Counted from the stretch's first letter, positions 27,944 to 38,990 are shown. The stretch is 64,000 bases of DNA from Pseudomonadota bacterium (GCA_018896025.1 JAHIND010000036.1:31702-95701), one strand, 5' to 3'. The notes: generated by a model not told the origin, from the letters alone. Translations and numbers: made by a program.

Positions 27944-29236
27944 ATGGCTGAACATCACATCGAACCAATGGATTTGAGGGAGTTCATCAACGACTTCCAG
28001 GCGCTTTTGTGGCGCGTGGAGGTGACCAAGTCCCGCATCGACTACCTCAACGACTGGACCATCCCCGCCCTGGGCAAGCGCACCAAGCGCCTGCTCAAGG
28101 ACCCCGAGCTTCGCAAAGAGATAATCCTGGAGGAGGACCTGCACCTTTTCGACGAGTTCATGGACAAGGTCAAGCAGGGACGCCAGGCCGCGGTGGTGTT
28201 CCGGGCCAACGCGCCGGGAGGAGACCCGATCTGGCTGAAGCTCATCGGCACCCCCAGCTCCCGAGACCCCGAGCTTTACCGCGGGTTTTTGCTGGAGGTC
28301 ACCGACACCGCCCAGTCGGTGTCCTCCATGCTGGAAAAGACCCAGTTGGCCCAGGTCGCCATTGAGCAGGCCGACTACCCGGTGCTGCTGTTGGACTTCG
28401 AGGACAAGAAGGTGGCGGCGGTGAACTCCGAGGCCCTGGCCCTGTTCGGCTACAGCCTCAACGAATTCCGCTCCCTGAGCCTGAGCGATCTGTACCCTCC
28501 CCTCAACGTGGGGGAGATCAACCACATCAACGAGCGGGTGCTGTTCGACCGTCAGTGGTCCGGGAGCCTCCAATTGTTGCGCAAGAACCGGGAGCCCTTT
28601 TTGGCCGAAGGGGTGGTGCGGCTGATCAACTACAAGAGCCGCCGCCTGATGCGCCTGTCCCTGCTCAGAATCCACCAGAACCGCGAGGCCGCCTGGGAGA
28701 CCGGCGCGCCGGAACGGACCAAGGCCAAGCAAGCGGCCCGGGACCGCTTCAGCCAGGGCCTCAAGGAGAAGCTGCGCGGCCTAAGCGATATTCACGACAT
28801 TCTGCGGGTGTTCTTGGACAACCCCCTGGAGGGCGTGCCCTGCGAGGGGATTCTGTTCTCCGACATCTACGGCAAAAAGGGCAAGGTGGTGGTCTATTAC
28901 GCCGGCAAGGTGTTCCAGAGCATGAAGCAGGGCGAGGTGTTCTCCTACAAGGGGACCATCGCCGAGAACATCCAGCGCTTCAAGCTAGACCACCTCATCG
29001 TCGACGAGACCATGGACAGCATCAAGACCATCGACTGGGCCCTGTTCATACCCAAGGGCATACGCTCTTATTTCGCCAAGGCCTTCTACACCAGGGGAGT
29101 GATGCGCACGGTGATGATCCTGTGCTCCACCAAGCCGTCCTCCTTCAGCACCACCCAGCTTTCGCAGTACGCCAAGCTGTACAAGCCCTTTGAACTGGGC
29201 ATCCTCAACTGGCGGCGGGCCAAGCGCAAAAAATGA
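27944..29236 (+). CDS. PAS-domain signalling protein with uncharacterised C-terminal domain
   Basis: YPVLLLDFEDKKVAAVNSEALALFGYSLNEFRSLSLSDLYPP is PAS-like. Confidence 0.7.
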   Translation: MAEHHIEPMDLREFINDFQALLWRVEVTKSRIDYLNDWTIPALGKRTKRLLKDPELRKEIILEEDLHLFDEFMDKVKQGRQAAVVFRANAPGGDPIWLKLIGTPSSRDPELYRGFLLEVTDTAQSVSSMLEKTQLAQVAIEQADYPVLLLDFEDKKVAAVNSEALALFGYSLNEFRSLSLSDLYPPLNVGEINHINERVLFDRQWSGSLQLLRKNREPFLAEGVVRLINYKSRRLMRLSLLRIHQNREAAWETGAPERTKAKQAARDRFSQGLKEKLRGLSDIHDILRVFLDNPLEGVPCEGILFSDIYGKKGKVVVYYAGKVFQSMKQGEVFSYKGTIAENIQRFKLDHLIVDETMDSIKTIDWALFIPKGIRSYFAKAFYTRGVMRTVMILCSTKPSSFSTTQLSQYAKLYKPFELGILNWRRAKRKK

Positions 29237-29409
29237 GCTTTGCGCGCCCCGCTTCCCTCTGCCGCCCATTCCAGGCGGCGTGATTGACTTGGCCCACCGT
29301 CTGTAAGCGGGGCGCCCCCCTGCCCTGTCCGGGGCTAGGCGCCTCACCTTACTGCGCCCGCGCCAGCCGATCTGAGGCAAGGACCTATTAAGTTCCCCCG
29401 ATTTGCTGG

Positions 29410-29446
29410 ACACCTCGAAAAGCACGTATAACGTGCCTGGAGGTGT
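29410..29446. repeat. Nested inverted repeat (two-tier hairpin)
   Basis: ACACCTC-gaaaa-GCACGT-ATA-ACGTGC-ctg-GAGGTGT. Confidence 0.6.
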
Positions 29447-29729
29447 TGAATGGCTTGGAGGCAGTGGGCCTGATGACTGAAGATAGCCTCAGCGTGGCCC
29501 AAGCTTTCCACTGCCCTTTGTCCCCTCTCTTGGTCGCGGGCCATGAGGTAGACAATCCCTTGCGACCCCTAGCGTCTGCGCAACCAACGCACCAAGGCCA
29601 ATCCCAGCCCTTTAAAAGCGCCGGTGATTACAGCAGCGGATCTTTTTATGTTACCCCTTATTCATTTTTGAACGGAAACCGCCAATCACCGAATTGGCAA
29701 ACTATGAACCGCCTCTTTAACGACAACGG

Positions 29730-30935
29730 CTAGTATTCCTCGCGCTCGAGCACCGTGGCCACGCCCTGGCCCCCGCCCACGCAGGCGTTGGCGCATCCCC
29801 AGCGCCCCTGCTTGTAGCCCAGGATGCGGGCCAGGGTGCCGATCAGGCGCCCGCCGGTGGCCCCCAGGGGATGGCCGAGGGCCAATCCGCCGCCCATGAT
29901 GTTGACCCGCTCCGGGTCCAGGCCCAGCTCCCTTATGCAGTTCAGGGCCACGATGGCGAAGGCCTCGTTGATCTCCCAGTAGTCAACGTCCTTGGGGTCC
30001 AAGCCGATCTTGTCCAGGGCCATGCGGCTGGCCGGCACCGGGCCCTGCCCCATGATGGTGGGGTCCACTCCCACGAAGCCGAGGCTACGGATGGTGGCCA
30101 GGGGCTTGATGCCCTTGATCTGGGCCCGGGCCTTGGACATCAAGACCAGTCCCGTGGCCGCCGCGTTGAGCGGAGAACTGACCCCGGCGGTGATCACCCC
30201 GTCCTTCTTGAAGGGAGGCCGCAACTTGGCCAGGTCCTCCATAGTGGTGCCCTTCCGCACTGCCTGATCCCGGTCCACCGTCTTGACGCTGCCGTCGGCC
30301 TGGGGAGCCTCCACCGGCAAAATCTCGCCGTCAAAGAAACCGTCTGCCTGGGCCTGGGCCGCCCGTTGGTGGGAGCGCACCGCCCACTCCTCCATCTCCC
30401 GCCGGGTATAGCCGGTGAGGGCAGAGAGCTTCTCAGCGGTCAGCCCCATATTCATCACCGTGGGCATGTCCCAGTGGCGATATTCCGGGGCCAGGAACAG
30501 GGCTTCGTTGAGGGCCACCAGGCCCCGGTCGTGGGTGATGCCGGCCATGGGCAAGCGGGTCATGTGCTCCATGCCGCCGATCAACACCACGTCGGCAAAG
30601 CCCATGGCCACTTCCATGAAGCCCATGTGCACCGCGGCCATGGACGAGGCGCATTGCTGGTCCACAAACTTGGAGGCGATGGTCTCGGGAAGGTTGGCCA
30701 GCAGCAAGGGTGTGCGCCCGCCATAGGTCCATTGCTCGCCCACCCCGGTGGCCGAGCCCACGATAAAGTCGTCGATCTCTTGGGGGGAGATACCGCTACG
30801 GCTAATCAACTCCGGCAAAATCTTGGCCAGCAGTTCGTCCGCCCTCAAGTTGTGGAACCAATCCCTGCTCGGGTCGTTGGGGCGAGAGCGGGACTGGGCC
30901 GTGCGCAGGTAGCCTGCGATCACCACGTCTTGCAT
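29730..30935 (-). CDS. Thiolase (acetyl-CoA acyltransferase)
   Basis: [21 protein letters not shown] active-site Cys, [26 protein letters not shown]. Confidence 0.93.
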   Translation of the reverse strand: MQDVVIAGYLRTAQSRSRPNDPSRDWFHNLRADELLAKILPELISRSGISPQEIDDFIVGSATGVGEQWTYGGRTPLLLANLPETIASKFVDQQCASSMAAVHMGFMEVAMGFADVVLIGGMEHMTRLPMAGITHDRGLVALNEALFLAPEYRHWDMPTVMNMGLTAEKLSALTGYTRREMEEWAVRSHQRAAQAQADGFFDGEILPVEAPQADGSVKTVDRDQAVRKGTTMEDLAKLRPPFKKDGVITAGVSSPLNAAATGLVLMSKARAQIKGIKPLATIRSLGFVGVDPTIMGQGPVPASRMALDKIGLDPKDVDYWEINEAFAIVALNCIRELGLDPERVNIMGGGLALGHPLGATGGRLIGTLARILGYKQGRWGCANACVGGGQGVATVLEREEY

Positions 30936-31001
30936 TGCACTCTCCTAAATTCAGCATTAAAAATCAGCCAACCGAATCAAAACCGAAGAAGCGGCATCCT
31001 T

Positions 31002-32804
31002 CTAGTCGGCGAAATATTCCGGAGGGAGGTCCACGGTTAGGGCGTCATCTTCCAACAGGCGCCTAGCCAGACCCTGGCTCTTGGGCAGTTCATAGTGGAA
31101 GAAGTAGCGCATGGTGGCCAGTTTTCCCTGGTAGAAAGCGGCCTCTCCGCCGGTGATTCCCTTGGCTACGGCTTGGGCAGCCGTCACGCCCTGCTTGAGC
31201 CACTGCCAGGCCACAGCCGCCAGACCGAACATCTCCAGATAGAGGCAGGCGTCGGCCAGGGCCTGGGCCACCCGACCTTGGCCCATCAGGGACAGCTTGG
31301 CGGTGGTGGCCCGGCGCAGCAGCTCCAGGGCCTGTCCCAGGTCAACGGCATACCCGGCCAACTCCCCCACGCCTTCGGCGGCCTCCATGGTGGAGCGCAC
31401 CTCCTGCTCGAAAGCCTCCAGGGCCCGGCCGCCATGCAGGCGCACCTTGCGGCCCAACAGGTCCAGGGCCTGGATGCCGGTGGTGCCCTCGTGGATGGCG
31501 TGGATGCGCATGTCCCGGAAGTATTGCTCCAGGGGAAATTCCTCGGTGTAGCCGTAGCCGCCCAGGATCTGCAAGCCCGCGCTGGTGGAGGCGATGCCCA
31601 TCTCGGCGGGGTAGGACTTGGCCACCGGGGTGAGCAGGTCCAGCAACTGGGCGGCCCGTTGTTTGTCTTGCTCCCCGCCATGCACGGCCAGGTCGGCATA
31701 CAGGGAGACCTGCATCAACAGCGCCAGGGATCCCTCCACCACGGCGCGCTGAAACAACAGCAGGCGCTTGACGTCGGGGTGGCGGATGATGGCCACCGGC
31801 GGCTGGTTGGGGTCCTTGGACTCCACGGGCCGTCCCTGCTCGCGCTCCAAGGCGTACTTCAGCGAGGCGTAGTAGGCCCCCGAGGCCACGGCCGCCGCTT
31901 GCAGGCCCACCGAAATGCGGGCCTCGTTCATCATTTGGAACATGTAGGACAGGCCCTGGTTGGGCTTACCCAACAGCCAGCCCCGGCAGTCCCCGGCCTC
32001 GCCCATGCTGAGTTGCACGATGGGGCAACCCCGGTAGCCCAGTTTATGAAAAAGCCCGGCGGTGTGCAGGTCGTTGGGCAGCAAGCCACCACCCTCCGGG
32101 CGCAGCTTGGGCACCACGAACAGAGAGATGCCCTTGACCCCGGCCGGGGCTCCCTTGATGCGGGCCAGCATGAGGTGCACCACGTTGTCCACCCCGTCGT
32201 GGTCTCCGGCGGAGATGAAAATCTTCTGGCCGGAGATGAGATAGTGCCCCTCCTCGCTGGGCTGGGCGCTGACCGTGAGATCCGAGAGCGAGCTGCCCGC
32301 TTGGGGTTCGGTGAGGGCCATGGTGCCCTGCCACTCCCCGGCGATCATGGGCGGCACGTAGGTTTGTTTCAGTTCTTCGCTGCCGTAGGAGAGCAGCAAA
32401 TGGGCCGCGCCCTTGGTCAGGCCGGGATAGGCGGCGGCGGCCAGGTTGGCGGCCATGAAAACGAACTGGCAGGCCGTGTCCAGCACGGTGGGAATTTGCA
32501 GCCCGCCCTCGTCATAGGAAAAGGTGGCCGCGATCCAGCCGCCTTCCCCGGATTGACGCATGAACTCCCGGGCCAGGGGATGCACCCGCACCTGGCCCTG
32601 GTCCAACTTGGGGGTCTGCTGGTCCATCTCCCGGAAGGCGGGAAAGAGCATCTCCTCAGAGATGCGCAGGGCCGTGTTCAGCATCATGTCCAAGTCCTGC
32701 CGGTCGTGGTCTTGAAAATGAGCCAACCGGGACAAATCCTCGGCGGCCAGCACTTCATGCAGCAGGAATTTCAAGTTGCGCTCGCTGACGAATTTATCTT
32801 CCAT
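31002..32804 (-). CDS. Acyl-CoA dehydrogenase (C-terminally extended, ~600 aa)
   Basis: MALTEPQAGSSLSDL, QILGGYGYTEEFPLEQYFRDMRIHAIHEGTTGIQALDLLGRK. Confidence 0.93.
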   Translation of the reverse strand: MEDKFVSERNLKFLLHEVLAAEDLSRLAHFQDHDRQDLDMMLNTALRISEEMLFPAFREMDQQTPKLDQGQVRVHPLAREFMRQSGEGGWIAATFSYDEGGLQIPTVLDTACQFVFMAANLAAAAYPGLTKGAAHLLLSYGSEELKQTYVPPMIAGEWQGTMALTEPQAGSSLSDLTVSAQPSEEGHYLISGQKIFISAGDHDGVDNVVHLMLARIKGAPAGVKGISLFVVPKLRPEGGGLLPNDLHTAGLFHKLGYRGCPIVQLSMGEAGDCRGWLLGKPNQGLSYMFQMMNEARISVGLQAAAVASGAYYASLKYALEREQGRPVESKDPNQPPVAIIRHPDVKRLLLFQRAVVEGSLALLMQVSLYADLAVHGGEQDKQRAAQLLDLLTPVAKSYPAEMGIASTSAGLQILGGYGYTEEFPLEQYFRDMRIHAIHEGTTGIQALDLLGRKVRLHGGRALEAFEQEVRSTMEAAEGVGELAGYAVDLGQALELLRRATTAKLSLMGQGRVAQALADACLYLEMFGLAAVAWQWLKQGVTAAQAVAKGITGGEAAFYQGKLATMRYFFHYELPKSQGLARRLLEDDALTVDLPPEYFAD

Positions 32805-32807
32805 GTT

Positions 32808-34946
32808 TCACCGACCTAGTTGCTGATAGAAAGTGCCGTGGTGCTGGGCCAACTTGCGGACCAGCCCGGCCGGCTCAAAACGAGAACCATACTTTTCTTG
32901 GAGCCGCAGCAGTTCCTGGTGCACCGAGGCCAGACCCCACTTGTCGGCGTAGCGCAGGATGCCGCCGCGATAGGCGGGGAAGCCGGTGCCCTGGACCATG
33001 GCCAGGTCCATGTCCGCCGGGCGGTCGCAGATGTCCTGCTCCATCATCAAAGCGGCTTCGTTGATGGCGCAGGCCAGCAGGCAATCCACGATTTCCCCCT
33101 CCTGGGCCTGGCGGGGGGCTTTGCCCTGGGCGGCCAGGTAATCGGCCACCACCTCCCGGACGCGAGGATTGGGCACGGGCTTGGGTCCGCCGTAGTCGTA
33201 ATAGCCCCGCCCGCTCTTGCGGCCGAAATCGCCCAGGCCATGGACGGCCTGGTGCAGGGGATGCACCTGGTAGCGGGGTCCCAGCTCGCGGGCAAAGGTT
33301 TGGCAAACGTGGAAACCGATGTCCAGACCGGTAAGGTCCTCCAGGGTGAAAGGCCCCATGGGCAGGCCGAATTCCTTGACGGCCCGGTCGATGGCTTCCA
33401 TGTCCACCCCGTCGGCCAGCAGATACAGGGCCGCCGAGGGCAGGGTTATGAGTTGGCGGGTGACGTAGAATCCCGGGCCGTCGTTGACCACAACCGGAAC
33501 TTTTTTGATGAGCCGGGCCAAGGCCACCCCGGCGGCCAGGGTCTGGTCGCTGGTTGGCTGGGCGCAGATTATCTCCAGCAGGGGCATGCGCTCGGCCGGG
33601 TTGAAAAAGTGCAGGCCGATCATGCGGGAAGGGTCGGCCAAGACCGAGGCCATGGCTCCGATGGGCAGAGCCGAAGTGTTGGTGCCGAAGATGGTCCGTG
33701 CTCCGCAGACGCCATCCAACTTCTTCCAGAGCTCTTGCTTGACGCGCAGATCTTCCACCACCGCTTCGATGACCAGGTCCGCCTCGGACAGGTCTTCCAG
33801 CGCGGTGGTCATGCATAGCTTGCTTGCCAGCATCTGCTCCAGTTGGGCCGGCTTCAGGCGACCGGTCTTGATCTGGAAGGCGAAGCTCTTGGCAACGGCC
33901 TGCCGGGCCTTGTCCAGGGCCGCCTGGTCGATGTCCCACAACACCGTGTCCAAGCCCGCACTCAGCAGCAGATGCACGATGCCCGAGCCCATTACCCCAC
34001 CGCCCAGCACCGCCACCTTGCGGAGGGGCTCGCTCTTGAGTCCCTTTATGCGGGGCAGCTTGCCCGCCGCCCGTTGGCTGAGAAAAAGACAGATGAGATT
34101 CTTAGACACATCCGATACCACGCAATCGCCAAACAGATCGATCTCCCGGGCAAGGTCGGCCTGTGGGTCGGCGCTCAGGCCCTGGTCCACCGCCTCCACT
34201 ATCTTGAAGGGGGCGATGTAGCCTATGGCCTGCTTGGCCAGCTTTTGCCGGGATGCGGCGATGATGTGCTTTTTCTCTTGGGCGCTGGGCAGGCGGTCGA
34301 TGCGGCGGATGGCCACGCGGGTCTTCCAGCCCAGTATGCCGTCCTGGAATTTCTTCGCCACCGCCAGGGCGTGGTCCAAAAGCTCCTCACCCTCGGCCAG
34401 CTCATCCACCAGGCCCAGGGACCAGGCCTTTTCGGATTTGATGATCTTGCCGCCGGTCATCAACTCCAGAGCGGTGGGCAGGCCCACGATGCGGGGCAGG
34501 CGCTGGGTGCCGCCGCCGCCGGGGATCACCCCCATCTTCACCTCGGGCAGGCCCAGGCTGACACCTTTGGCCGCCAGCCGATAATGGCAGGCCATGGCCA
34601 GCTCCAGGCCGCCGCCCAGGCAGTTGCCGTTGATGGCCGCGATGATGGGCTTGGGGCTTTGCTCCATGGCCTGAAAGCCCTGGTGGACCACCGTCAGGTG
34701 GGCCGCCATGGTGGCCTTGTCGGTCACCTGCAGAAGTTGGGTCACGTCCGCCCCGGCCAGGAAGTTGCGCCCCGTGCCGATGAGCACCAGCGCCTTCACC
34801 CCCGGGTCCTCCTGGGCCTGGATGATGGCCGCGCGCAGTTCCTGGGTGAACAGCTCGGACATCTGATTTACCGGGGGATTGTTCATGGTCAGGATGGCCA
34901 CGCCGTCCCTGATCCGCAGCTTGATGGTTTGGTACTCAGAGTTCAT
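32808..34946 (-). CDS. Fused enoyl-CoA hydratase / 3-hydroxyacyl-CoA dehydrogenase (FadB/FadJ-like)
   Basis: Crotonase NCLGGGLELAMACHYRLA plus VAVLGGGVMGSGI NAD-binding and GLHFFNPAERMPLLEII. Confidence 0.93.
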   Translation of the reverse strand: MNSEYQTIKLRIRDGVAILTMNNPPVNQMSELFTQELRAAIIQAQEDPGVKALVLIGTGRNFLAGADVTQLLQVTDKATMAAHLTVVHQGFQAMEQSPKPIIAAINGNCLGGGLELAMACHYRLAAKGVSLGLPEVKMGVIPGGGGTQRLPRIVGLPTALELMTGGKIIKSEKAWSLGLVDELAEGEELLDHALAVAKKFQDGILGWKTRVAIRRIDRLPSAQEKKHIIAASRQKLAKQAIGYIAPFKIVEAVDQGLSADPQADLAREIDLFGDCVVSDVSKNLICLFLSQRAAGKLPRIKGLKSEPLRKVAVLGGGVMGSGIVHLLLSAGLDTVLWDIDQAALDKARQAVAKSFAFQIKTGRLKPAQLEQMLASKLCMTTALEDLSEADLVIEAVVEDLRVKQELWKKLDGVCGARTIFGTNTSALPIGAMASVLADPSRMIGLHFFNPAERMPLLEIICAQPTSDQTLAAGVALARLIKKVPVVVNDGPGFYVTRQLITLPSAALYLLADGVDMEAIDRAVKEFGLPMGPFTLEDLTGLDIGFHVCQTFARELGPRYQVHPLHQAVHGLGDFGRKSGRGYYDYGGPKPVPNPRVREVVADYLAAQGKAPRQAQEGEIVDCLLACAINEAALMMEQDICDRPADMDLAMVQGTGFPAYRGGILRYADKWGLASVHQELLRLQEKYGSRFEPAGLVRKLAQHHGTFYQQLGR

Positions 34947-34993
34947 GGCTTTCTCACTGCTGGTGGTGCGTCGCGGGCACCTGGTTTCAGCGG

Positions 34994-36037
34994 CTAGGGT
35001 TTTAGCAGCACCTTGAGGCACTGGTCCTTGTGGTCTTCAAACAACTCGTAGGCCTCCAGGGCCTGCTCCAAGCCGAAAACGTGGGTGACCAGAGGCGACA
35101 AGTCCAGGCTCCCGCTGGCCAGCAGGGCCATGAGCCGGTCCATGTGCTTGAGCGCGCCCAGGCCCATACTGAGGTTCAGGCCGTAGGCGGACATGCGCCC
35201 CAGGGGGAACTCCACCTTGGAGGGGAATATTCCCACCACCGAAACAGTGCCCCCCCGGCGCACCGCTCTGAGGCATTGCAGAAAAGTGTTCGGGTTGCCG
35301 ATGGCCTCGATGACCACGTCCGCGCCCAAGCCATTGGTGGCCTGCCTGATCAGCTCGGAGGCATCCCCTTGGCGCACGTCCAAGGGGACGGCCCCATAGG
35401 CGCGGGCCAGCTCCAGGCGGTTGTCCAGGGCATCCAGGGCCAGCACCCGGCGGGGTCCGAAGAGCCCGGCCGAGATCACCGCCGCCAGGCCGATGGGCCC
35501 GCAGCCCAGCACGGCCACCACGTCGCCGGTGCGGATGTTTCCCTGGCGGGCGGCGTGATAACCGGTGGAGAGCACGTCGCCCACGAACACGGCCTGCTCG
35601 TCGGGCACCTCGTCGGGGATGGCGCACAGGCAGGCGTCGGCAAAGGGGGCCCGCACCAGGGCGGTCTGGGCTCCCTGCAAGCCGGAGCCGAAAATTTCCC
35701 CCCCGCCCCAGATGCCGCCGCGTTCGCAGTACTGCACCTGGCCTCGGCGGCAGGAGGGACAGCAGCCGCACCACACCGAGGCCGGGGCCGCCACCCGGTC
35801 TCCCGGCCGGAAGCGGATAACCGCCTGACCCACCTCCACCACCCGGCCCACGAACTCATGGCCCATGATGACGCCGGGCTTCAAGCCAGGGGTGAGCCCC
35901 TGCTTGGCGTGCAGGTCCGAGCCGCAGATGGCTGCGGTGGTCACCTGGATCAAGATTTCATCGGGGCCCTGGATGCGGGGCTCGGGAACTTCCCGCAAGG
36001 CGATCTGATTGCCCGGCTGTAGGACCACGGCTAGCAT
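34994..36037 (-). CDS. Zinc-dependent alcohol dehydrogenase family protein
   Basis: AAICGSDLHAKQG, GHEFVGRVVEVG, VAVLGCGPIGLAAVISAGL. Confidence 0.92.
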   Translation of the reverse strand: MLAVVLQPGNQIALREVPEPRIQGPDEILIQVTTAAICGSDLHAKQGLTPGLKPGVIMGHEFVGRVVEVGQAVIRFRPGDRVAAPASVWCGCCPSCRRGQVQYCERGGIWGGGEIFGSGLQGAQTALVRAPFADACLCAIPDEVPDEQAVFVGDVLSTGYHAARQGNIRTGDVVAVLGCGPIGLAAVISAGLFGPRRVLALDALDNRLELARAYGAVPLDVRQGDASELIRQATNGLGADVVIEAIGNPNTFLQCLRAVRRGGTVSVVGIFPSKVEFPLGRMSAYGLNLSMGLGALKHMDRLMALLASGSLDLSPLVTHVFGLEQALEAYELFEDHKDQCLKVLLKP

Positions 36038-36074
36038 TGGCTCATCTTCGCATCGCCCGTGATGAAGCGCGCGC

Positions 36075-37388
36075 TCATCGCACCCAAAGATTGGGCAGCC
36101 ACAGCACGATCTCGGGGAACAACATGAGTATGGCCATGCACACCGCCTGCACCGCCACGAAGGGCAGGATCGCCTTGTAGATGTCCACCATGGTCACCCC
36201 CGGTGGAGCGATGGCCTTCATGTAGAAAAGGTTGAAGCCGAAGGGCGGGGTCAGGTAGGCCATTTCCATGTTCACGATGAACAGGACGCCGAACCACACC
36301 GGGTCGAAGCCCAGCGATTTGACCAGGGGCACGAAGACCGGGGTGCAGATCATGATGATGGCCCCAGGGTCTAAAAGCATACCCAGCACGAAGAAGGAAA
36401 GCTGAATGCCCAACAGGACCATCCAGCGGCCCACCGGCAGGGCGTCCACCACCTGCTTGATGAAATCCACCGCCCCGATGGCCGTGTACAGGGAGGCGAA
36501 ACAGCTTCCACCGATGATGATCCAAACCACCATGCAGGAAAGGCGCAAGGATTCGAAGCCGGCCTCCTGGAACACCCGCCAGCTCAGGCTGCCCACGGCG
36601 GCGGCGCAAATGAGCGCGCCCACCGCGCCGATGGCCGCCGCCTCGGTGGGGGTGGCCAGGCCCCAGAAAATGGTTCCCAGCACCGCCAGGATCAGGGCGA
36701 CCGGCAGGGCCACCGCCCTGAGGGCCAGAATTCTCTCGCGCCAGGAGGGCAACTCGTGGCGGGGGATGGCCGGGCCCATCTTGGGGTCCAGCAGGCAGCG
36801 GATGAGGATATAGAGAATGAACAGGCCGCCCAGCAAAAGGCCCGGCAAAATGCCGCCCGCGAACATGGCCCCCACCGACTCCCCCGCGAACAGGCTGTAG
36901 ACGATCATCAGTACGCTGGGGGGTATGAGGATGCCCAGGGCCCCACCGGCGCTGATGGAGCCCATGACCATCTTCTTGTCATAGCCCCGGTTGAGCATGG
37001 AGGGTATGGCGATGAGACCCATGCTCACCGTGGCCGCCCCGCTGGTGCCGGTCATGGCGGCGAAGAACATGCAGATGATGACCGTGCCCACCGCCAGGCC
37101 ACCCCGGATGCCGCCCACCCACTTGTAGACCATCTCGTAGAGGGCGCCGGCCAAGCCTGATTTTTGCAGCACCACCCCCATGAAGATGAACAGGGGTATG
37201 CCCGAAAGGATAAAATTTTGCGACACCCCCAGGGCGTTGCTGGCCATGGCCATGAGGGCGTTGGGCCCCCACATGAAGTAGGTGAAGATGACCGCCACGG
37301 CCCCCAGCACGAAGGCCAGGGGCAGGCCCGTGGTCAACAGCACGACCAGGGCCGCGAAAAGCAGCAGGGTGGTGTAGCCCACGTCCAT
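36075..37388 (-). CDS. dctM: TRAP transporter large permease (DctM-like)
   Basis: Multi-pass; GAVAVIFTYFMWG, ISAGGALGILIPPSVLMIVYSL. Confidence 0.92.
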   Translation of the reverse strand: MDVGYTTLLLFAALVVLLTTGLPLAFVLGAVAVIFTYFMWGPNALMAMASNALGVSQNFILSGIPLFIFMGVVLQKSGLAGALYEMVYKWVGGIRGGLAVGTVIICMFFAAMTGTSGAATVSMGLIAIPSMLNRGYDKKMVMGSISAGGALGILIPPSVLMIVYSLFAGESVGAMFAGGILPGLLLGGLFILYILIRCLLDPKMGPAIPRHELPSWRERILALRAVALPVALILAVLGTIFWGLATPTEAAAIGAVGALICAAAVGSLSWRVFQEAGFESLRLSCMVVWIIIGGSCFASLYTAIGAVDFIKQVVDALPVGRWMVLLGIQLSFFVLGMLLDPGAIIMICTPVFVPLVKSLGFDPVWFGVLFIVNMEMAYLTPPFGFNLFYMKAIAPPGVTMVDIYKAILPFVAVQAVCMAILMLFPEIVLWLPNLWVR

Positions 37389-37885
37389 CAGTCTTCATCC
37401 CCCATGAGGGTGCCGATGTCCCGGGCCAGCTTGGCCACCCCCTGCAGAAGCAGCAACAGGGCTCCCAGGGGCAGCATGAGTTTGAAGGGGTATAGGGGCG
37501 GGCCCCACTGGGTGGAGTCGTGCTCCACCAGGGAGAGCGACCGCCAGGCCATTTCCCAGCCTTTCCAAAGAAGCACACCCATGAAGACCAGAAATAACGG
37601 GAAGGTGCAGATGCTCATGATGGCCCGTCCGCGCACGGACAGGCGATTATAGACGATGTCCATGTTCACGTGACCCCCCAGGTGCAGGGTGTAGGCCCCG
37701 CCCAGCAGGATGAACACGCCGAAAAGCATGGAGGAGAGTTCACAGGCCCATATGGTTGGGGCGTTGAACACGTAACGTGCCACCACTTCGTAGACTTCCA
37801 CCAGGGCTAGAATGGGGATGAGATACGCGACCGCGCGGCCGATATGGTCGCTCAGGCTATCGATCCTGGCCAACAGCTTGCGCAT
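37388..37885 (-). CDS. dctQ: TRAP transporter small permease (DctQ-like)
   Basis: Four TM segments, EVVARYVFNAPTIWACELSSMLF; adjacent to DctM. Confidence 0.9.
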   Translation of the reverse strand: MRKLLARIDSLSDHIGRAVAYLIPILALVEVYEVVARYVFNAPTIWACELSSMLFGVFILLGGAYTLHLGGHVNMDIVYNRLSVRGRAIMSICTFPLFLVFMGVLLWKGWEMAWRSLSLVEHDSTQWGPPLYPFKLMLPLGALLLLLQGVAKLARDIGTLMGDED

Positions 37886-37958
37886 CTTGGCGCTGCTCCT
37901 TAAGGATTGGCGGCAGGCGGTGGTATCACCCGCCCGCCTGCCGCCCGGCTACATTTTG

Positions 37959-38990
37959 CTATTTGGCGGGCCTGCCCAATTCATCCAGGTATCCGTAGAA
38001 CAGCTCGAAGGCCTTCTTGCTCAGAGGGTCCGGGTTCTGGGCCATTTGGGCCCACATCTCCTGGGCCGCCTGGCGCATCTTGGCCAATTCGGCCTCGGGC
38101 ACCTGGTTGACCTTCACCTTCCACTTCTTTTGCATATCATTGAGGGCGAACTCGCAGCGCACCCTGGTGTCGGTGTGCACCAGGCTGCCCGCACCCAGGG
38201 CCGCACCCTGGAAGATGGCCTTTTGCACCGGGGTGAGCTTCTTCCAGGTGTCCAGGTTGACCCACAGCACGTTCCAGGAGCCCACCACCGGCTCGGGCTT
38301 CATGTAGTTCTTGAGCACCTCATGCAGCTTCAGCTCGTACATGGGAAAGGCGTCGCCCCAGTGGGCTCCGTCCACCACGCCGGTGGACAGGGCGGTGTAG
38401 AGTTCGCCGCCGGGGATGTAGGTGGTGGACACGCCCAGCTTGCTCAGCCACTTTTGCATGGTGCCGTAGGCGCGCACCTTCATGCCCTTGAGGTCCGCGG
38501 CCTTCATGATGGGCTTGTTGGTCATGAGCCCCACGTTGAAGGGCTCGTAGGGGATCACGTAGACGTTGTACTTTTCATACCCCTTGCGCAGCAGCTCTAG
38601 GTAGCCCTTCTGGTACATGAAGTAGGAAGCCTCGGAGTTGTCCCTGAAGGCGAAAGGCAGGCCCTGGGCGAGCTCACTCACCGGCACCAGTTTGTACTGA
38701 TAGCCCTCGGCCACGGTGGCCATGTCCAGGGTGCCGTTGCCCACCGCCTCCAAGAGCTGCTTGGTGGGGACCAGGCTGTCGGCCGGGTGCAGGGCGATCT
38801 TGATTTCGCCGCCGGTCATCTGGGCGATCATTTCTATGACCTTGCCCACGGTGCGCTTGGCCTGCTCCGGCGGCATGTGGCTCTGCAAGCGCAGGTTCAT
38901 TCCCGCCTGGGCCGCGCCCAGCCATGGCCCCCCCAGCAACGCCAGGCACATCGCCAACATCGGCAGGCATCGGATCAATTTCCTCGGCAT
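37959..38990 (-). CDS. dctP: TRAP transporter substrate-binding protein (DctP-like)
   Basis: Signal peptide; MKAADLKGMKVRAYGTMQKWLSKLGVSTTYIPGGELYTALSTGVVDGAHWG. Confidence 0.92.
   Translation of the reverse strand: MPRKLIRCLPMLAMCLALLGGPWLGAAQAGMNLRLQSHMPPEQAKRTVGKVIEMIAQMTGGEIKIALHPADSLVPTKQLLEAVGNGTLDMATVAEGYQYKLVPVSELAQGLPFAFRDNSEASYFMYQKGYLELLRKGYEKYNVYVIPYEPFNVGLMTNKPIMKAADLKGMKVRAYGTMQKWLSKLGVSTTYIPGGELYTALSTGVVDGAHWGDAFPMYELKLHEVLKNYMKPEPVVGSWNVLWVNLDTWKKLTPVQKAIFQGAALGAGSLVHTDTRVRCEFALNDMQKKWKVKVNQVPEAELAKMRQAAQEMWAQMAQNPDPLSKKAFELFYGYLDELGRPAK

Noticed and set aside
29540-29660. Possible PEP-CTERM-like tail (GLGLALVRWLRRR*) on the minus strand
   Set aside because: Only ~25 codons open with no start codon or PEP motif; likely chance
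31095-34997. Long plus-strand ORFs opposite acyl-CoA dehydrogenase and FadB-like genes
   Set aside because: Antisense shadows of well-supported CDSs
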